The position numbers were made by a program, and so were the translations under genes. The notes under the pieces were generated by a model. It did not search any database and had not been told where the DNA came from. It saw only the letters and a list, made by a program, of their open reading frames with translations. From an uncultured Phycisphaerales bacterium (GTDB lineage: Bacteria > Planctomycetota > Phycisphaerae > Sedimentisphaerales > Anaerobacaceae), in NCBI GenBank assembly GCA_937868145.1, contig CALMMH010000360.1, forward strand, positions 1 through 5,210: a stretch of DNA of 5,210 bases. Reading direction: 5' to 3'. Below are positions 1 through 5,210 of this stretch, piece after piece (position 1 is the stretch's first letter; each line of letters opens with the position of its first letter).

Positions 1-1
1 G

Positions 2-553
2 CGGGACATCAACATCTACCGCTGTCCACGGGGCCGAGAGGATCATGTGCTCACCTACGCCGCAGTCTCGGCCGCCAATTGCCACACCGTCGAGGAAAGC
101 ACATCCGACGAACCCTGGGAGGTGACCTACGAACTCACCAAACCGGGTAAACGCATAGGAAGCACAGTCCTGAAATTGACCCGGATCACAGACATCGTCA
201 GCCCGGGTCCAGCCGCGCGTGCTGTCTTCATCGATGCAGGGCAAACAGAAGGTCGCTTCGGCGTCCCCTACCTGTCTCCGCTGTGGGATTGGGGCTACCC
301 CCCTCCGATCCAACACACGGGTGGCGTGACGCTCTCGATGGCAGATGGACACGGTGAGTACTGGAAATGGAAAGGCCGCGAGACCGTGGAAATGCCCCGG
401 GAACTGCTCCCGGTCCGCGGCACATTCAACGAAATACTGGCGGACGCCCAGGACTACGAGCCCCAAACCGAGGACGGCCTGTACGACTTGCAGAGGCTTC
501 AACGGGCGACCTGGGGCCGACTGGGGTATTCCGCCGAGGAGAAAACGCCGTGA
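2..553 (+). CDS. Pseudopilin with H-X9-DG domain, C-terminal part (5' end outside window)
   Basis: The frame is open from the first complete codon, so the start and the N-terminal prepilin cleavage helix lie upstream. A GTG at position 47 falls inside conserved sequence and is not the start. The visible part begins with a Tyr-Arg-Cys-Pro segment (about 17-28) followed by LTYAAVSAAN, as in planctomycete type II secretion-like pseudopilins. The diagnostic H-X9-DG motif is exact: His at 314-316, nine residues, then Asp-Gly at 344-349 (HTGGVTLSMADG), followed by the usual YWKWKGRET. This matches the prepilin-processing-associated H-X9-DG domain (TIGR04294-type). About 65 residues follow the motif, and the gene ends in TGA. 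Such proteins are inferred to be minor pseudopilins of the inner membrane and periplasm. Planctomycetes carry many copies, and the substrate or machine served by this one is unknown. The GLUG gene follows after 40 bp on the same strand. Confidence 0.88.
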   Translation, partial: RDINIYRCPRGREDHVLTYAAVSAANCHTVEESTSDEPWEVTYELTKPGKRIGSTVLKLTRITDIVSPGPAARAVFIDAGQTEGRFGVPYLSPLWDWGYPPPIQHTGGVTLSMADGHGEYWKWKGRETVEMPRELLPVRGTFNEILADAQDYEPQTEDGLYDLQRLQRATWGRLGYSAEEKTP

Positions 554-580
554 CTTTTCGAACCTATGGACTTATCTCTG

Positions 581-584
581 AAGG
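581..584 (+). promoter_or_regulatory. Ribosome binding site deciding the GLUG gene start
   Basis: AAGG lies 9 nt before the ATG at 594, which is normal spacing. The in-frame GTG at 585 would directly abut this motif and could not use it. The ATG at 594 is therefore preferred, and it also leaves a compact signal peptide. Confidence 0.6.
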
Positions 585-593
585 GTGATCGCT

Positions 594-2525
594 ATGACGC
601 TGGTGAACAAGCGTGTTGTCGTGACTTTGGAGGTTCTCTTGGTTTGGGTCGCCGGTTTATGCGCGACCACACAGGCCGCGGACTTCGCCGGCGGGACCGG
701 CGAACCGAACGATCCCTACCAAATCGCCACGGTCGACCAGCTCCTGGCCATCTGGTCGGAGGAAGGATACACCAAGCACTATATCCTCGTGGCCTCGATC
801 GATCTGGGCGGAACCACCTGGTCCGATTCCGTGATCCCGGTCCTGGCGGGCAGCCTCGACGGAAACGGCTGGACCATCCGGAACTTCCGAGTCGACGCCG
901 GCGGCAATCAGGGTCTGATCGGCATCGTTTCGCCCAAAGCCGAGGTCCGCAACCTCGGCCTTGAGGACGTCCGCATCGTTGCCGGCCAGACGTGCGGAGC
1001 GCTGGCGAGCACCAACCTCGGACGTTTGCTCAACTGCTACAGCACCGGGACCATCACCAGCAGCCACAACACGGGCGGCCTCGTCGGAATGAACTCGGGA
1101 ACCATGATCGACTGCTACAGCACCGTCGACGGGGGAGGCACCATGGGCGTCGGAGGGCTGGCAGGACAGAACGCCGGCGACATCACATCCTGTCATTCGA
1201 CCGGCGACGTAACAGGAGACAGCGATGTCGGCGGGCTCGTGGGCACCAATTCAGGCAGGATCTCCACGAGCTACTCCACCGGAGCTGTGACAGGCACGAC
1301 GATGTTCGTGGGAGGGCTGGTGGGCATCAACTTCAGCGTGATCGCATCCTCCTATGCCGACTCAACGGTGCTGTGCTACGATTCATACGTCGGCGGGCTG
1401 GTGGGACAGAATATGGGCCCGGTGATGTCGTGTTATTCAGCCGGCAAGGTAACGGGAGAGGAGCACATCGGTGGACTTGCAGGAACCAGCGTTGGCAGCG
1501 CCTACATCGTCACGAGTTACACAGTCGCAGAGGTCGCGGTTCCCATTTACAGTTGGTGGGGCGGCGGTCTGGTCGGCTCGGGCAGCGCCAAAGACAACTG
1601 TTACTTCCTCGCTCTCGATGATGGCGGCGGTCCGGACAACCAGATCGGCACCCAATTGACGGCCGACCAGATGAAACAGCAGACCAGTTTCGTGGATTGG
1701 GATTTCTGTGGGACCGCCTCCGATGGCGCCAGCGACGAGTGGTTCATGCCGGAAGGCGGCTCCCCGGTCCTGGCCTGGCAGACCGAGATCACTGGCTTGC
1801 GCAGAATCCCCGACGTGGCGGGGCTGACACGTGAAGACGCGCAAACTGCGTTGACGGAGGCCGGCTTCGTTTCCGGCAATGTCCAGTATGACTTCGCTCG
1901 CGGCACGCCCGCAGGTTGCGTCATCCGCACGGAGCCCGATGGCTTGGCGGCTGCCGGAACAACTGTGGACTTGATCGTCAGTTCCGACGAGTCCTACGCC
2001 TGGGCGGACAATCCCGGCAACGGAACAACCCAGAACCCCTACCAGATCTCAACTCCCGGGCAACTGGACGCTCTGGCCGCCGACTCCACTCTATGGAGCA
2101 GGTGTTTCGTGCTGCCGGCGGACCTCGACATGACCGGCAGGACCTACGAAACCGCCTTGATTGCCCCGGACACGAGCGACTCGGCTTACGGCTTTCAGGG
2201 CACGCCTTTCCGCGGGACCTTCGACGGCCAAGGCCACGCGATTCGGAACCTGACCATCGCCCGTATCGACGCGAGGCATGAATACGTGGGTCTGTTCGGC
2301 AAGATCGCCGAGAGTGCCCACGTCAGTAATCTTGCCGTGCTGGATGCCGATGTGGAAGGCGGGAGCGGATCGAACAGCCTCATCGGCATCCTGGCCGGCT
2401 GCAATGCCGGGACGATTTCTGACTGTTCGGCCACAGGCGTCCTCCGCGGCGGCAAGGGCGACGGCCTGGTGGGCGAGAACACCGGCGCCGTGACCAATTG
2501 CCGTGTCGATGTCGTGCGGAGGTGA
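594..2525 (+). CDS. Secreted GLUG-repeat / PASTA / GLUG-repeat protein
   Basis: The product has 643 residues from the ATG at 594. Residues 1-28 look like a Sec signal peptide (basic NKR, a hydrophobic stretch with an unusual Glu13, a cleavage site near TQA-AD), so it is exported. Module 1 (about 30-400) opens with the family signature GGTGEPNDPYQIAT, has SLDGNGWTI at 87-95, then eight GLUG-type repeats. It closes with the typical MKQQ..F..WDF..W.MPE segment (360-386). A PASTA domain spans about 405-464 (IPDVAGLTREDAQTALTEAG at its start, then EPDG and VDLIVSS). Module 2 starts at about 468 (NPYQIST), has GTFDGQGHAIRNLTI, only two GLUG repeats (about 598 and 623), and stops at VDVVRR without a closing segment. 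No dockerin, sorting signal or transmembrane anchor is visible. GLUG proteins are usually repetitive surface or adhesion-type proteins, but this role is inference. The gene probably shares a transcript with the pseudopilin gene upstream. Confidence 0.9.
   Translation: MTLVNKRVVVTLEVLLVWVAGLCATTQAADFAGGTGEPNDPYQIATVDQLLAIWSEEGYTKHYILVASIDLGGTTWSDSVIPVLAGSLDGNGWTIRNFRVDAGGNQGLIGIVSPKAEVRNLGLEDVRIVAGQTCGALASTNLGRLLNCYSTGTITSSHNTGGLVGMNSGTMIDCYSTVDGGGTMGVGGLAGQNAGDITSCHSTGDVTGDSDVGGLVGTNSGRISTSYSTGAVTGTTMFVGGLVGINFSVIASSYADSTVLCYDSYVGGLVGQNMGPVMSCYSAGKVTGEEHIGGLAGTSVGSAYIVTSYTVAEVAVPIYSWWGGGLVGSGSAKDNCYFLALDDGGGPDNQIGTQLTADQMKQQTSFVDWDFCGTASDGASDEWFMPEGGSPVLAWQTEITGLRRIPDVAGLTREDAQTALTEAGFVSGNVQYDFARGTPAGCVIRTEPDGLAAAGTTVDLIVSSDESYAWADNPGNGTTQNPYQISTPGQLDALAADSTLWSRCFVLPADLDMTGRTYETALIAPDTSDSAYGFQGTPFRGTFDGQGHAIRNLTIARIDARHEYVGLFGKIAESAHVSNLAVLDADVEGGSGSNSLIGILAGCNAGTISDCSATGVLRGGKGDGLVGENTGAVTNCRVDVVRR
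996..1577 (+). repeat. Eight degenerate GLUG repeats encoded in tandem
   Basis: The motif GGL(V/A)Gx(N)xG recurs at residues 135 (degenerate, GALAS), 161, 187, 213, 240, 267, 293 and 324 of the secreted protein. Spacing is 26-27 residues except for the last interval of 31. Between motifs the pattern is roughly I-x-x-C/S-Y-S-T-G-x-V-T-G. At DNA level the copies are diverged, with similar short cores such as GGCGGGCT, so this is a protein repeat with a period near 78-81 bp. The even period suggests stacked beta-strand coils, as in solenoid surface proteins (inference). Confidence 0.85.
1806..1985 (+). other. PASTA domain region between the two GLUG modules
   Basis: The segment encodes about 60 residues with the PASTA layout: IPDVAGLT, a helix with DAQTALTEAGF, a strand after VSGNVQYDF, a PAGCVIRTEPDG loop, and the closing TVDLIVSS strand. 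PASTA domains are known from serine/threonine kinases and penicillin-binding proteins, where some bind peptidoglycan fragments. In secreted planctomycete proteins they probably act as spacers or binding modules. Only one copy is present. Confidence 0.82.
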
Positions 2526-2569
2526 CGCGACTCCATGGAGAGAAGCCGGGAAGATTCCGGAGGACGCTG

Positions 2570-2597
2570 TTGACAAATTCGTCGCGGAGGACATAAT
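2570..2597 (+). promoter_or_regulatory. Sigma-70-type promoter for the 2684-3310 gene
   Basis: A perfect -35 box TTGACA (2570-2575) is followed after 16 bp by CATAAT (2592-2597), five of six matches to TATAAT. It lies in the non-coding gap after the GLUG gene. Transcription would begin near 2604 and give a leader of about 80 nt before the ATG at 2684. This suggests the downstream gene has its own transcription and does not depend on read-through from the GLUG gene. Confidence 0.6.
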
Positions 2598-2670
2598 TTG
2601 AGATAAGCGGTTGAGACCCAATACAGAGAACGCCACAGGGCGGATCATCTGCGACTGTGGCCGTCGGAAC

Positions 2671-2675
2671 GGGAG
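2671..2675 (+). promoter_or_regulatory. Ribosome binding site deciding the start at 2684
   Basis: GGGAG stands 8 nt before the ATG at 2684. The upstream in-frame GTG at 2657 has no comparable purine-rich site, so the ATG is the better start. Confidence 0.55.
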
Positions 2676-2683
2676 CGGAAACA

Positions 2684-3310
2684 ATGGAGCGGAGAGAGCA
2701 AAACGAGCGTCGCGGCAGCGACACGGTCAATCGAATCGCGATTTCCCGGCGCGCCGTTTTCGGCTTGTCGGGCGCAGTGGTTCTGGGCCTATGGATCGGA
2801 TCCGTCTGCGGTGGAGACCCGGGACAGTCGTCGAATCCCCAGGAGCATGACGCCGCGGTCCAGGCGAGACTGGATCAGCGGAAAGCCTTTGCCGAACGCA
2901 TGCGCAGCGCCGGAAGCAGGGAAGAACGGATCAGGATGATGGAGGAGGTCCGGGCTTTGGACCGGCAGAGAATCATCAATGAGTTCCAGTCGAAGCTGGG
3001 TCTGGCGGATACGGAATGGGCGATCGTCAAGCCGCGGATCGAGGCGGTGTACAATCTGACGCATTCCCCGGCGGGAACCAGGACCGGCGCCGGCCGCCGG
3101 AGAACCGAGGTGGAGCAGAGAAGCGCCGAGCTTCAGGAGCTTCTCGACAGCAACGAGCCGGAGGCAGGCCAGATCAAAGCCAAGCTGACCGCCCTGAGGT
3201 TGGCGAAAGAAAAGGCCCAGCAGGACCTCGCGGAAGCCCACAAGAATCTGTGCCAACTCATGACCCTGCGTCAGGAGGCCGTGCTCGTCCTGAACGGACT
3301 GTTGGAGTGA
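2684..3310 (+). CDS. Exported helical protein, unknown function, possible Tat signal
   Basis: From the ATG at 2684 the product has 208 residues. The N-terminus has a long charged region, then ISRRAVFGLSGAVVLGLWIG (about 20-39), which fits a twin-arginine-type signal (S-R-R-x) with Arg22-Arg23, or a single membrane anchor. Cys42 follows in GSVCGG but is a poor lipobox. The mature part is highly charged and mostly helical, with a segment FQSKLGLADTEWAIVKPRIEAVY (about residues 98-120, with Trp-Ala-Ile and Lys-Pro-Arg as key residues). A likely coiled coil follows (about 138-208), ending in LRQEAVLVLNGLLE. The layout recalls planctomycete proteins of unknown role with an 'LG(L/V)xDxEW..(L/I)KPRIE' start and a 'RQEAVLVLxGxL' end, loosely similar to small periplasmic helical proteins such as the Spy/CpxP type. 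That resemblance is from memory and by shape only. It has its own promoter at 2570-2597 and no partner gene in the window. Confidence 0.8.
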   Translation: MERREQNERRGSDTVNRIAISRRAVFGLSGAVVLGLWIGSVCGGDPGQSSNPQEHDAAVQARLDQRKAFAERMRSAGSREERIRMMEEVRALDRQRIINEFQSKLGLADTEWAIVKPRIEAVYNLTHSPAGTRTGAGRRRTEVEQRSAELQELLDSNEPEAGQIKAKLTALRLAKEKAQQDLAEAHKNLCQLMTLRQEAVLVLNGLLE

Positions 3311-3337
3311 GCCGAGACCCGTCGTCTTCGGAAGATC

Positions 3338-3799
3338 TTACGAGATCCGGGCGATGAGATGATCTAGAATGGGACCTAGATTGTCGTATTCACGATCGCT
3401 CAGCATTCGACGGGCCTGCCCGCCCTGTTCGTTCTTGTAGTTGATCGTGAAGACGCCTCTCTTTTCGAAGTGCGTCTTGTCGATGCTCTGGATGGCGTCG
3501 TACGGAATTCGCTGCTTGCCGGCGATGACGAGGGCGTCGTCCGCGGCGACGACTTTCCTGCCGCGGATCAGGCACAGGTATCCGCCCAGGAGCAACGCTC
3601 CCCCCAACAAGAACGGCGGCGACTTCTGATTGAAGGCGAGCGTGCTGTCAGGCCGGCCCTGCTCATCGGTATGCTCGGCGATGAAACTCTTGCTGAGATA
3701 CCCGTCGTAGGCGAACCACAAAGCCGCCACAACGCACGCGCCGATGTAGATGTAGAAGTTGTTCCGTTTGTATCGACTCAGCGGCGCTTCGATAGCCAT
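3338..3799 (-). CDS. Two-helix membrane protein with C-terminal PH-like domain
   Basis: From the ATG at 3799 the product has 153 residues. A GTG at 3811 would add four residues but has a poorly placed ribosome site, whereas GGGAG at 3805-3809 suits the ATG. Two hydrophobic helices are visible: about 15-34 (FYIYIGACVVAALWFAYDGY) and about 61-78 (PPFLLGGALLLGGYLCLI). A polar loop of about 26 residues lies between them, with acidic and polar residues such as EHTDEQGRPDS. Residues 82-153 look like a small bacterial PH-type beta domain: VVAADDALVIAGKQRIPYDAIQ, then SIDKTHFEKRGVFTINY, then a closing helix NLGPILDHLIARI. Similar small proteins occur in planctomycetes, and their function is unknown. 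It is the second gene of a minus-strand pair, 26 bp after the 253-residue gene. Its TAA stop lies 27 bp from the stop of the convergent + strand gene. Confidence 0.8.
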   Translation of the reverse strand: MAIEAPLSRYKRNNFYIYIGACVVAALWFAYDGYLSKSFIAEHTDEQGRPDSTLAFNQKSPPFLLGGALLLGGYLCLIRGRKVVAADDALVIAGKQRIPYDAIQSIDKTHFEKRGVFTINYKNEQGGQARRMLSDREYDNLGPILDHLIARIS

Positions 3800-3804
3800 C
3801 GCGA

Positions 3805-3809
3805 CTCCC
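3805..3809 (-). promoter_or_regulatory. Ribosome binding site of the PH-like membrane gene
   Basis: On the minus strand GGGAG lies 5 nt before the ATG at 3799. It sits in the 26-bp gap after the upstream stop codon, consistent with translation from a shared two-gene transcript. Confidence 0.55.
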
Positions 3810-3825
3810 ACTCCCGATTACCATC

Positions 3826-4587
3826 TCATGACGAGCGTCTTTGTGCAATGGCCTCCGTCAACGGTTGCACGAAATGACGCAAAATCCGTTCGGACATCAA
3901 TTCTTCGACGATCTGAACCTGGCGTTCGAGCGAGATCGCCGGATCGAACCGTTCGTTGGGCTTGGGATACTGGCGAACCGTCAGCGACAGCGTGATCGCC
4001 TCATCGCGGGCGGGCTCTTTCTCGCCGGGCTCGTACAGACTGGTTTTGGACTCGATGCTCACGCGGGCCTGGGTGTGATCGTCCTCTGCGAGCGAAAACA
4101 CCAGCGCAGGCGAGCACACGATCGGCCGGGCGTGCGGCAATTCCAGGAGCCAGCCGAAGGCGCTGGAACCGAACAACGCCTCGGCGATAACTTCATCGTG
4201 ATTGCCCGAGCAATCGAAATCCATGGCGTACGTCAGATCCAGGGAATCCACGTCCAACGGGGTAACCCCAAGCATATACGGCACCAGATCGAGAACCAGC
4301 TTGTTCTGGTTGTGCACTTCCTCTATCAACGGCGGATTGACCGCGCCGGAACCGAGGCGATCGACCTCAAGACTCACCCAGCGATACTGCCCGGACGCCT
4401 GATCCTCTTCCAGACAATACTCTCCGTTATCCCGCCGGGAGAATCGGCCCATCGTGGGGAACTGCCTCTGGATGCGATCGAAGAAGGTTAAAATGGTATC
4501 GCGTTCTGTGGGCAGGTCCAGTTCCGTGTTGACATACATGTCAATGTAGAAATCATCGCACAGAGACCCGTAACTATTCGTCGCCAT
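3826..4587 (-). CDS. Conserved planctomycete-type protein of unknown function, 253 aa
   Basis: The product is soluble and acidic, with no signal peptide or membrane segment, so it is probably cytoplasmic. It opens with YGSLCDDFYIDMYVNTELDL (about 6-25), then RDTILTFFDRIQRQFPTMGRF. The middle has YRWVSLEVDRLGSGAVNPP, LVPYMLGVTPLDVDSLDL and a motif FDCSGNHDEVIAEALFG. The C-terminal half has strand-rich segments (ARVSIESKTSLYE, ITLSLTVRQYP) and ends in a helix, HFVQPLTEAIAQRRSS. I recall this pattern (YGSLCDDFYxDMYVNT, NPP, GNHDEVxAEALFG) from uncharacterised planctomycete proteins but know no function, and I see no catalytic motif I can name. Dense conserved-looking motifs across the full length suggest an intact gene. 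It is first in a minus-strand pair with the PH-like membrane protein, 26 bp downstream. A promoter and structured leader precede it. Confidence 0.85.
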   Translation of the reverse strand: MATNSYGSLCDDFYIDMYVNTELDLPTERDTILTFFDRIQRQFPTMGRFSRRDNGEYCLEEDQASGQYRWVSLEVDRLGSGAVNPPLIEEVHNQNKLVLDLVPYMLGVTPLDVDSLDLTYAMDFDCSGNHDEVIAEALFGSSAFGWLLELPHARPIVCSPALVFSLAEDDHTQARVSIESKTSLYEPGEKEPARDEAITLSLTVRQYPKPNERFDPAISLERQVQIVEELMSERILRHFVQPLTEAIAQRRSS

Positions 4588-4605
4588 GGGGGAGTAAACC
4601 CTCCA
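4587..4605 (-). promoter_or_regulatory. Ribosome site of the 253-aa gene, possibly masked by a hairpin
   Basis: On the minus strand GGAGGG (4599-4604) lies 11 nt before the ATG at 4587, slightly far but strong. The following TTTACTCCCCC can fold back on it: UGG pairs with CCA, whose A is the first base of the start codon, and after one mismatch GGG pairs with UCC (one G-U pair). GGAG/CTCC is an alternative 4-bp stem. Either fold would cover the ribosome site. The pairing was read by eye. Confidence 0.4.
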
Positions 4606-4628
4606 CAGAATTCTTCGTGTATTCTATC

Positions 4629-4667
4629 GAGCCGTGATGCACCCGGACTTCGGACCTATACCGGCTC
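4629..4667 (-). repeat. Inverted repeat in the leader of the 253-aa gene
   Basis: GAGCCG (4629-4634) and CGGCTC (4662-4667) form a perfect 6-bp stem around 27 nt. The inner part can pair further but only imperfectly. If transcription starts near 4673, this hairpin lies within a few bases of the 5' end of the mRNA, where it could protect the transcript or serve a regulator. It has no T-run, so it is not a simple terminator. Confidence 0.45.
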
Positions 4668-4679
4668 AGTTCGCACCCT

Positions 4680-4708
4680 ATTATATGCACAAGAGGAAAT
4701 TTCCTAAA
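4680..4708 (-). promoter_or_regulatory. Promoter of the minus-strand gene pair
   Basis: The minus strand carries a perfect -10 hexamer TATAAT at 4685-4680. At 17-bp spacing the -35 position (4708-4703) reads TTTAGG, only three of six matches, so an activator may help. Transcription would start near 4673, giving a leader of about 86 nt. The surrounding gap is markedly more AT-rich than the genes. Confidence 0.55.
4694..4705. promoter_or_regulatory. 12-bp perfect palindrome AGGAAATTTCCT, possible operator
   Basis: AGGAAATTTCCT equals its own reverse complement. It covers the outer part of the spacer and the edge of the -35 position of the promoter at 4680-4708. Placement and symmetry suit a dimeric transcription factor, but no regulator gene is in the window and chance is possible in AT-rich sequence. 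Confidence 0.35.
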
Positions 4709-4738
4709 CCTTTTTTCAGCCAGAACCCGCAATTCCTC

Positions 4739-4752
4739 GCACTATTTCGTGC
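4739..4752. repeat. Short inverted repeat GCAC-N6-GTGC with flanking GCAATT copies
   Basis: GCAC (4739-4742) and GTGC (4749-4752) are separated by six bases. GCAATT occurs at 4729-4734 and 4751-4756, 22 bp apart (about two helical turns), and CAATTTA recurs at 4752-4758 and 4771-4777. These lie 31-90 bp upstream of the likely -35 position of the 253-aa gene, where an activator site would be expected. No known motif is recognised. Confidence 0.25.
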
Positions 4753-4806
4753 AATTTAGTCTCTTTTCCACAATTTAAAGTCCTAAGATTGCCGGAATAG
4801 CCCAAA

Positions 4807-4826
4807 GGGAATATCCCCACATTCCC
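4807..4826 (-). terminator. Weak hairpin downstream of uppP, possible terminator
   Basis: GGGAAT (4807-4812) and ATTCCC (4821-4826) form a 6-bp stem with an 8-nt loop, starting about 28 bp after the uppP stop codon. On the minus strand only TTT follows, so if it terminates uppP it is weak or not purely intrinsic. Confidence 0.3.
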
Positions 4827-4854
4827 CCTTCGTAGATCGGGGAGATTTGTCCGG

Positions 4855-5210
4855 TTACCGCAAGAGCAAGAGGATCAACACGCCCAACCCGATGCGATAC
4901 CAGCCAAAAGCGAGGAAGGTGTGAGTCTGGACGAATCGCAGCAACCATTTGACCGCGACGAACGCCGTGATGGCCGCCACCAGCGCGCCGACGATCAACT
5001 GCGCCCAGTTCTCGGTCATTTGTACGCCTTGCGTATGGGCGTCCTTCCAGGCGTCGGCAATCTGCAGAGCCCCAGCCGCCAACAGCGTCGGGATGCCCAG
5101 GAGAAAGGAGAACTCGGTCGCCGGCTTGCGATCGGTTCCCGCAGCCATGGCGGCGAGAATCGTCGTGCCGGACCGCGAAGCGCCCGGGAATACCGCCGCG
5201 AGCAATTGTC
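4855..5210 (-). CDS. uppP: Undecaprenyl-diphosphate phosphatase, C-terminal part (5' end outside window)
   Basis: UppP (BacA) is an integral membrane enzyme that dephosphorylates undecaprenyl diphosphate to the monophosphate, recycling the lipid carrier for peptidoglycan and other envelope polymers. The window holds the last 118 codons of a protein normally about 260-280 residues long. The second family signature is intact as PGASRSGTT (5187-5161 on the minus strand), including the serine and arginine of the active-site loop. It is followed by the family segment ATEFSFLLGIPTLLAAG and further hydrophobic helices (AQLIVGALVAAITAFVAVKW and GWYRIGLGVLILLLL). The frame stays open to the window edge, so a TTG at 5205 is not the start. 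The first signature motif, with the catalytic glutamates, lies outside. The gene reads in the same direction as the pair at 4587-3338 but is separated from it by a 267-bp gap with its own promoter. Confidence 0.95.
   Translation of the reverse strand, partial: QLLAAVFPGASRSGTTILAAMAAGTDRKPATEFSFLLGIPTLLAAGALQIADAWKDAHTQGVQMTENWAQLIVGALVAAITAFVAVKWLLRFVQTHTFLAFGWYRIGLGVLILLLLR

Noticed and set aside
657..1196. Minus-strand open frame opposite the first GLUG repeats
   Set aside because: The product is Gly/Ala/Val/Asp-rich with no family features and mirrors the repeat codons of the real gene.
996..1577. Tandem repeats considered as a CRISPR array or DNA minisatellite
   Set aside because: The repeats are diverged at DNA level, have no unique spacers, and remain in one reading frame encoding GLUG motifs.
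2091..2684. Minus-strand open frame over the end of the GLUG gene and the following gap
   Set aside because: It is antisense to the clear GLUG module and spans the promoter at 2570-2597. No start signal or recognisable motif is present.
2798..2812. Lipoprotein signal at Cys42 of the exported helical protein
   Set aside because: The residues before the cysteine are GSV; the -1 valine does not fit a lipobox, so lipidation is not supported.
2789..3256. Minus-strand open frame opposite the exported helical protein gene
   Set aside because: Hydrophobic look is the complement of charged helical codons on the other strand; no ribosome site or domain was seen.
3321..3347. Possible bidirectional terminator between the convergent genes
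   Set aside because: Only short stems are present (GATCT/AGATC with a 4-base loop, overlapping the minus-strand stop codon) and there is no T-run on either side.
3841..4491. Long + strand open frame opposite the 253-aa gene (216 codons)
   Set aside because: It lies fully antisense to a gene with coherent motifs. Its own product is rich in Arg, His and Gln without domain logic, typical of a shadow frame in GC-rich DNA.
4694..4716. Palindrome followed by a T-run on the + strand, read as an intrinsic terminator
   Set aside because: No + strand gene lies upstream to terminate, and the palindrome has no proper loop. It is better explained as a site near the minus-strand promoter.

Overview
The window comes from a GC-rich bacterial chromosome, most likely a planctomycete of the Phycisphaerae/Sedimentisphaerales type. 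Three things point there: the 3' end of an H-X9-DG pseudopilin gene, a secreted protein built from GLUG repeats with a central PASTA domain, and two proteins (a 253-residue soluble protein and a small membrane protein with a PH-like tail) that resemble uncharacterised planctomycete proteins I remember. The lineage call is inference from family content. No rRNA or other phylogenetic marker is present.

Layout. Positions 1-553 (+) hold the C-terminal part of a type II secretion-like pseudopilin with an H-X9-DG domain. It is followed after 40 bp by a 643-residue exported GLUG/PASTA/GLUG protein (594-2525, +), and the two are probably co-transcribed. A 158-bp gap contains a near-consensus sigma-70 promoter (TTGACA, 16 bp, CATAAT) serving a separate + strand gene at 2684-3310. 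That gene encodes a 208-residue exported helical protein with a possible Tat-type signal. It converges, with only 27 bp between stop codons, on a minus-strand pair: a 253-residue cytoplasmic protein of unknown function (4587-3826) and, 26 bp downstream, a two-helix membrane protein with a bacterial PH-like domain (3799-3338). The AT-rich gap 4588-4854 carries a perfect TATAAT box for this pair, a palindrome overlapping the promoter spacer, and a leader with two possible hairpins. The window ends in the C-terminal 118 codons of undecaprenyl-diphosphate phosphatase (uppP, minus), which recycles the lipid carrier for envelope polysaccharides.

The recognisable genes concern the cell envelope: secretion apparatus, a secreted repeat protein, periplasmic and membrane proteins, and lipid-carrier recycling. 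Nothing shows that they form one system. I see no mobile element, CRISPR array, RNA gene or defence locus. The points most worth a second look are the incomplete second module of the GLUG protein and the structured promoter/leader region in front of the 253-residue gene.
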